A stretch of DNA of 64,000 bases from Molossus alvarezi. Lineage: Eukaryota > Chordata > Mammalia > Chiroptera > Molossidae. Shown piece after piece: positions 59,141-64,000 of the stretch (position 1 is the first letter of the stretch; each line of letters opens with the position of its first letter). The position numbers were made by a program, and so were the translations under genes. The notes below the pieces were generated by a model. That model did no database searches, was not told the DNA's origin, and saw nothing but the letters and a program-made list of their open reading frames with translations. The stretch lies in assembly GCA_037176705.1 (NCBI GenBank), contig CM073889.1, positions 55,669,596 through 55,733,595 on the forward strand, written 5' to 3'.

Positions 59141-59357
59141 AGAAGTACAAATTGGTTGTTAGACTGATGGCCCTCAAAGGGAAGAGGGGAGAGAGGGTGG
59201 GATGAGATAAACCAAAGAACTTCTATGCATATATGCATAAACAATGGACACTGACAATAGTGTGGGGAAGGCTGGAGGGGAATGGAATTGGGGAGGAGGG
59301 GGTCAATGGGGAAAAAAGGAGGGACATCTGTAATACATTCAACAATAAAGATGAGTT

Positions 59358-59950
59358 AAAAAAATTAAAATCTGAACTGCCATTTGATCCCACTGCTAGG
59401 AATATATCCTAAGAAGCCTGAAACACCAATCAGAGAGAATGTTTGCATCCCTATGTTCATAGCAGCACTCTTTACAATAGCTAAGATCTGGAAAGAGCCC
59501 AAGTGCCCATCAGCAGATGAGTGGATAGAAAGCTGTGGTACATTTACACAATGGAATACTAAGCAGCTGTAAGGAAGATCTCTTACCCTTTGAGATAACA
59601 TGGACGGACCTGGAGAGTATTATGCTGAGCAAAATAAGCTAGTGAGAAAAAGACACATATCACATGATCTTACTTTTATGTGGAATCTAATGAACAAAAT
59701 AAACTGACCAACAAAATATAGATCCAGAACATGGAAGCAGGGAACAGACTGATGATTCTCAGAGGGAAGGGTGGGGGGGCAGGAAGAGATTAACCAAAGA
59801 ATTTATATGCATATATGCATAACCAGTGCACCACAGAAATAGTGTGGTGAAGGCAGTGGGGTGGGGGTGCGGGGGCAGGAGTGGGGTCGAGAGAGTCAAT
59901 GGGGTAAATACTTTAAACAATAAAGATAAATAAAAAAAAAGAAAGAAAGG
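59358..59950 (+). mobile_element. L1 element J, part 2 (ORF2 end and 3' UTR)
   Basis: Continues 'tctgaactgccatttgatcccactgctagg', then the end of ORF2 and 3' UTR with G-rich tract at 59850-59885, and an A-rich tail to about 59950. Confidence 0.85.
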
Positions 59951-60059
59951 CCATCCTACCAGGGCACTGCAATGTGTTGTCCCTGCAGAAAGACCATCAG
60001 ATAGATTCCTTCCCCAACTAAATGCCCTCACCCAAATTGTCTGTTGGGTAGGCATCCTG
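59951..60059. other. Intronic flank of L1 J
   Basis: Unassigned. Confidence 0.5.
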
Positions 60060-60240
60060 TCAGGCTCTCCAAGTAATTCTCTCTGATCCTCACAATTTCC
60101 CCTTCCCTCCAAGGTAGGTACTGTCATCAGCATTTGACAGATGAGGAAACAAAATGAGCAACTGCCCAAGATCATTCGGCTGGTAAACAATGAAACTGGA
60201 CTCAAATCCGGCACTGCCTGGCTCTGAAGTATAAGCTCAG
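60060..60240 (-). repeat. MIR element
   Basis: Clear reverse MIR: 'ggtaggtactgtcatcagcatttgacagatgaggaaac', then 'gcccaagatcattcggctggtaaacaatgaaactggactc'. Confidence 0.8.
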
Positions 60241-61959
60241 TGGTTGACAGCAATGGCTATGACTGGCACAGAGGTCTGGCCCCAAATCAGAAGCAAAGTG
60301 AGGAACTGATCACAAATATGGCTTGGGTGTTGTCAGCAAGGCTTACCACTCCTGTCCCCAGAAAGAAGAAGGGGGTGTCGCCTCTCTTCCCCAGGAATGC
60401 AACTCTGCAGAAACCATAGGGTATAGGCCAGCAGCAGCAGCAGCAGCTGTGGGACCCAGGCCACCAGGAGGACTGAAGAACCACACCCCCACCCCCAGGA
60501 GAGATCAAGGCCATGGAGGAGCATCTAGAAGCTCTGCTCTGCCTGTGGTTAAGTAAAGCTGCCTGTAAATGGCCTTTGTCTCTCTCTCTCTCTCTCTTTT
60601 TTTTTTTTGTCATCAAGCTGACTTCTAACTACAAAAGAAAAACTAAAGTGAGGTCTGTCCAGAAAGGAGAGGTTAGCCTCATGTTTGTAAGTCTTGAAAC
60701 AGTAACAGGAAGAATACCCTGTACCCAAGGTTTTATTTCTTCCTTTCTATTTTTCTGTATATTATGCTGTATTTTCAAGTTTATCTTTAGCCTTTACCAT
60801 TAGAATTTTTAAAAACTTTCGAAACAAATACCAAATGTCTCAATTTTAAACTCAAATACATCATCTGAAATTAATTTCACCATCAACCCCAAAGGGCCTA
60901 CTATGTCAGGCTGTTCAAAGGGCTGGGCCTACAGCCATGCACCTGATGATGCACTGCACGTCAGCAGGTAGCTCACGGGGGAGAGCAGAATGGAAGGGTC
61001 AGAGTTGGGTATCAGCAAAGAAAAGTGCAACTTTTCCCTCTGGGTCCCTCTTCCCTCCTCCCTGAGGTCTCTTGGGGAAAGCTCTGAGTTCTACAGTGTA
61101 AGAAGAAGCCGCTGATCCACAGGAGACCTGCATTTTGCATTGGACCCAGAGCCATTCAAGACACTGCACTCCTAAAGGTCTCATACTAAGAGCCCAGTGC
61201 ACAGAGATGCCCAGGGGCCCTGAGAGATACCATGATGTGCTTCTACCCTTCCTAAACACAGGGCAGTGCCTGAAACTGCCTGCTGGAAGCACAGTATTTC
61301 CTTGAAGTCCCAAATTTTAGATTTTAAGATTTATGGTGTATTCATTTTATGCCATAATAGATTCGTGTTTGTTTTAATATAAAAATAAAGTTTGGAATTA
61401 ACTGCCCTGCAAAAACAGACACTGCAGAGAACTGACCACTGGCTCTGGGCATCCAGCATATGATGGCATTTACCCCACCCTCTGGCCCCAGAACCAAAGG
61501 TGGAGATGCATTCAATTGAAGGGATGTGAGCACTCACAGGCCTGGGAAGAGAGGCTTAGGCAGGCAGTGAGAGGCCATGTCCATTCCCACTCACTCACTC
61601 ACTCACTGCAAGTCCAGAGCACATCAAGGCACAGTAGGGAGCCTGCTGCACCTTTAGCAACTCCGTTCAACAGCAAGCCTCTGTTATTGTAAGCACCTGT
61701 CACACTGATGGAGGCTCCTATCCAGAGATACACACATGCCATCCAACCTTCACCTTCTACTATGATACAGGAACACTGGGCTATCCCAATACAGGATGAG
61801 CCTACTGAGGCATGGCCTGGTGTCCAACAGGACAACTGCCTGAGGGGTTTTTGAGGAAAGGTTCACTTTCTGTGCTTGCTCTAGGGCTGGCTTCAAAAAG
61901 TAGCCCCATGCAAAGATGCAGCTCTGGCTATAGGAGCACTCAGCTTTGGTGTTAAATAT
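60241..61959. other. Intronic sequence with simple repeats
   Basis: No exon recognised. (AGC)n at 60430-60448, (TC)nTn at 60573-60609, CACT repeats near 61590-61608. Open frames have no domain. Confidence 0.5.
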
Positions 61960-62155
61960 ACTAGCCAGCTCTCCCACTCTCCAGCTAACTGACTTTGGGC
62001 TCTTTATTCTGGAGTCTCAGCTTCCTTGTTGGTAAAATGGAGATGATAATAGCTGTAGGGCTGTGGCAAGAATTAAGAACAATGTAAGTAAAGGCCAAGC
62101 ACAGTACCCATAACTTGGGAAAGAGTAATTCTTGTTATGATCAAAAGAGTAAAAT
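61960..62155 (+). repeat. MIR element
   Basis: Plus-strand MIR core: 'ctccagctaactgactttgggc', 'cttccttgttggtaaaatggagatgataatagctg', 'gcaagaattaagaacaatgtaag'. Confidence 0.7.
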
Positions 62156-62162
62156 TATAAAA

Positions 62163-63040
62163 ATGTGGGTGGGAGCAGCAGAAAACTGCATGTGAAAAGT
62201 GTGCTCTTTCTGGCACTTCAAATAACAAAGGTCAAAGACCTTGACACTTCAGCCTTCTGGCACCCAGGCCAGGCAAAACAAAACAAACAAACAAACAAAA
62301 GCAACAACAGATTCTAGCAGCCATTTCTATACAAGGGGCCTCTCATGAAAACTGTGCTTCAGGGAGAAGCTTGCTCTGAACTATGTGTCTACGCACTGAA
62401 CTGCATGCTGGTACTGTGTTTCTGCCATCTGAGCCAGCACTTATTTAGTAGTTTCTGGAATCCTATTTCAGTCAACAGGCCTGAGGCTTTTCCATCCAAT
62501 CAGAGCTTCACAGATCTATCCCCATCAACTCCTTTACTGACCAATCAGAGTAGCTCCATTTTGACTAATTAAGACAGTGCCTTTTGGACCAAACTGTGAG
62601 GATTTGGATACCTCATTTACATAAGGACAGATCAATTAAGAACCAGGGATAAGGAGTTCTGTCTATGTAAGTCAGCTCCCCTCTGACTCTGAGAGCCCAC
62701 TTTCCCTTTCTACTAAACTGTGTGTGTTTTTCCCATTGGAGCTGACTGGAGCTGGAACATCAAAGATGTCCCACTGAAGCAGAACAGAGCAGACAAGCGT
62801 TGACCAGAGCTAACTGGCACAAAACAGAGCAGAATGGAGCAGACAAGTATAGGGCAAACAAGATCGGCAAGGAGCAAAGCAGACAAGCAAGGAACACCCC
62901 AGGGCCACCTCACAGCTGTGGAGCCATGCTGTATCGCAATTGATCTGTTTTGCACTGAATAAAGTTTTCTTCTTCACCACATCCCAAATTTGGGATGCCT
63001 GTTGGTGTGGAATTGGCACCAATGACCATCAGTTGACACT
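62163..63040 (+). mobile_element. Probable solo LTR of an endogenous retrovirus
   Basis: The block has LTR-like order: CCAAT boxes with 'ccaatcagagcttc' and 'gaccaatcagagtagc' (about 62497 and 62540), a promoter-like part 'catttacataagg', and AATAAA at about 62958 followed by 'gttttcttcttcaccacatc'. The limits are uncertain: a TG start near 62163 and an end near 63030 are guesses. No gag, pol or env frame lies next to it, so it would be a solo LTR or a fragment. Confidence 0.5.
62278..62303 (+). repeat. (AAAC)n simple repeat
   Basis: AAACAAAACAAACAAACAAACAAA inside the probable LTR. Confidence 0.85.
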
Positions 63041-63639
63041 TTAAACATGTAAATGGGAAATATTTGAATGGCGAAATATCAAGAAAATAAGCTACCTCAG
63101 GATAAGGTAGAAAAGCTGCACTCCACTAGCCTGTAGAGTCAGAGGGAGCTTTCTCTTGAAGTGACAGCTCTATGTCAGCAAAATAAAGTAGGACAAGAGG
63201 AACAGCATAGGCAGAGATGGAGGACAGACAGAAGCAGAGTCTAAACCAACCCTATTAGGCTTCCCCACCACTCCCGCTGCCTTCCTGGCTGCAAACTGCC
63301 CACCTCAAAGGCCTGGGTAAGGTGACAATCGTTAAGTTCCATGCCAAGTCTCTGCACTATAAGCTCAGCCTCAGGGCTTGAGTGGCTTGTGATCTGAAAC
63401 ATTCTGGTAACATGCTAACCAATTGATGGCCAAGGTTAGTCATTTAGGCAACTGGTGACCTGCCACATAAAGCTGATAGTGGCCCTCCTCTTAGTGTCTT
63501 TAGGATCCTCCACCTTCTTCTGCCTGGCTCCTTGGTCTTGGCTGAAGCTCTACTGCCTCTAGACAGCCTTCCAAGACTACCCCAGGTTCCCAGGCCTCCT
63601 GTGCCAATTCTTGTCATTGTCCCCAACATCCCTACCCCT
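63041..63639. other. Intronic sequence, no feature recognised
   Basis: No exon, RNA gene or repeat assigned. Confidence 0.5.
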
Positions 63640-63860
63640 GCTCTCACCCTCACCACTGCTGACATGTAGTGAGCACTTACTATATCCCAGGCAGTGTTCT
63701 AGCAAGCTCACATGTATCCACCTACTCAGTATTCACAAACCCCTAAGAGGTTGGTCCTATTGTGACCCACACTGTGCAAGGGATCAAAATGGGGCCCAAG
63801 GCCACCCAGCTCAGCAGTGGTGGAACCAGGGTGCAAGCCCCAGAGGTTTGGCAGCAAATC
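63640..63860 (-). repeat. MIR element
   Basis: Reverse MIR: 'gtagtgagcacttactatatcccaggcagtgttctagc', then 'cccaaggccacccagctcagcagtggtggaaccagggtgc'. Nearly complete core. Confidence 0.75.
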
Positions 63861-64000
63861 CTGCCTTGGAAGCCCTGGTAGCTGTCCCTAGCACATACGT
63901 GGTGGTTGTTGCTGCCCTACTTGCTCAGCCCATAGGGCGCTCCTGAGCAAATGGTTCCACCGACTCTTTGTGTACTCTCCTCCGAAAGGAGGCCTAGTGC

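Larger units (their letters stand above)
56121..59357 (+). mobile_element. HAL1 element K, full length, with three inserts
   Basis: Starts GCTTCCGGTCAAGATAG (compare D at 28373), 5' UTR, ORF1 remnant 57872-58766, 3' UTR ending 'catctgtaatacattcaacaataaagatgag'. No ORF2. Interrupted by a full SINE (56281), a short SINE (58772) and a 56-bp L1 end (59085). Inserted in L1 J with a 17-bp duplication. Confidence 0.85.

Noticed and set aside
62163..63040. A complete endogenous retrovirus
   Set aside because: No gag, pol or env-like frames and no second LTR were found in the neighbourhood.
1..64000. CRISPR arrays, operons, bacterial promoters and terminators
   Set aside because: The window is clearly mammalian. 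The regular repeats are L1 5' UTR monomers and microsatellites.
5600..64000. Other EEFSEC exons
   Set aside because: I looked for frames matching the neighbouring EEFSEC parts (the exon ending before VVKKV and the last exon) and saw none. A short exon could still be missed without an alignment.

Overview
This is a mammalian nuclear window that carries one protein-coding exon and is otherwise intron filled with retrotransposons. The animal is most likely a bat of the vespertilionid/yangochiropteran type. I infer this from at least twelve tRNA-derived SINE copies with the VES-type head (GGCCGGTTTGGCTCAG...), from L1 elements, and from L1-derived elements that carry only ORF1 (half-L1, HAL1). 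Ancient L2 and MIR fossils fit any placental mammal.

The only host gene seen is EEFSEC, the selenocysteine-specific translation elongation factor, on the minus strand. One internal exon (4901-5557, 219 codons, phase 0 at both ends) has intact splice sites. No other EEFSEC exon was recognised, so the rest of the window is probably the introns on either side of it. The upstream intron would then be longer than 58 kb.

Layout. 1-9450: intron with faint L1, L2 and MIR fossils around the exon. 9452-21583: two nearly full-length L1s tail to tail (A on plus, B on minus), with 3' ends lost at the junction. 21584-24690: intron with L2 and MIR. 24690-49160: a nested stack inside one old L1 (H). H was split by a second L1 (C) and by a third, younger L1 (G). 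C was split in turn by a HAL1 (D) that carries about 200 bp of non-L1 sequence at its 5' end, and by a short SINE; another HAL1 (F) sits in C's tail. H also holds SINEs and a small inverted-repeat DNA transposon. 49160-55980: intron with SINEs and an old L1 fragment. 55985-59950: a 5'-truncated L1 (J) split by a HAL1 (K), which holds two SINEs and a 56-bp L1 insertion. 59950-64000: intron with MIRs and a probable solo LTR.

None of the L1 or HAL1 copies is intact. The best preserved are G (ORF2 in one frame over 1272 residues with three nonsense codons and a mutated catalytic FADD motif) and D (ORF1 with one nonsense codon). The most unusual items are the 5' non-L1 part of D, a head-only short SINE form present three times, a 46-bp perfect foldback in C's 5' UTR, and the tail-to-tail L1 pair.
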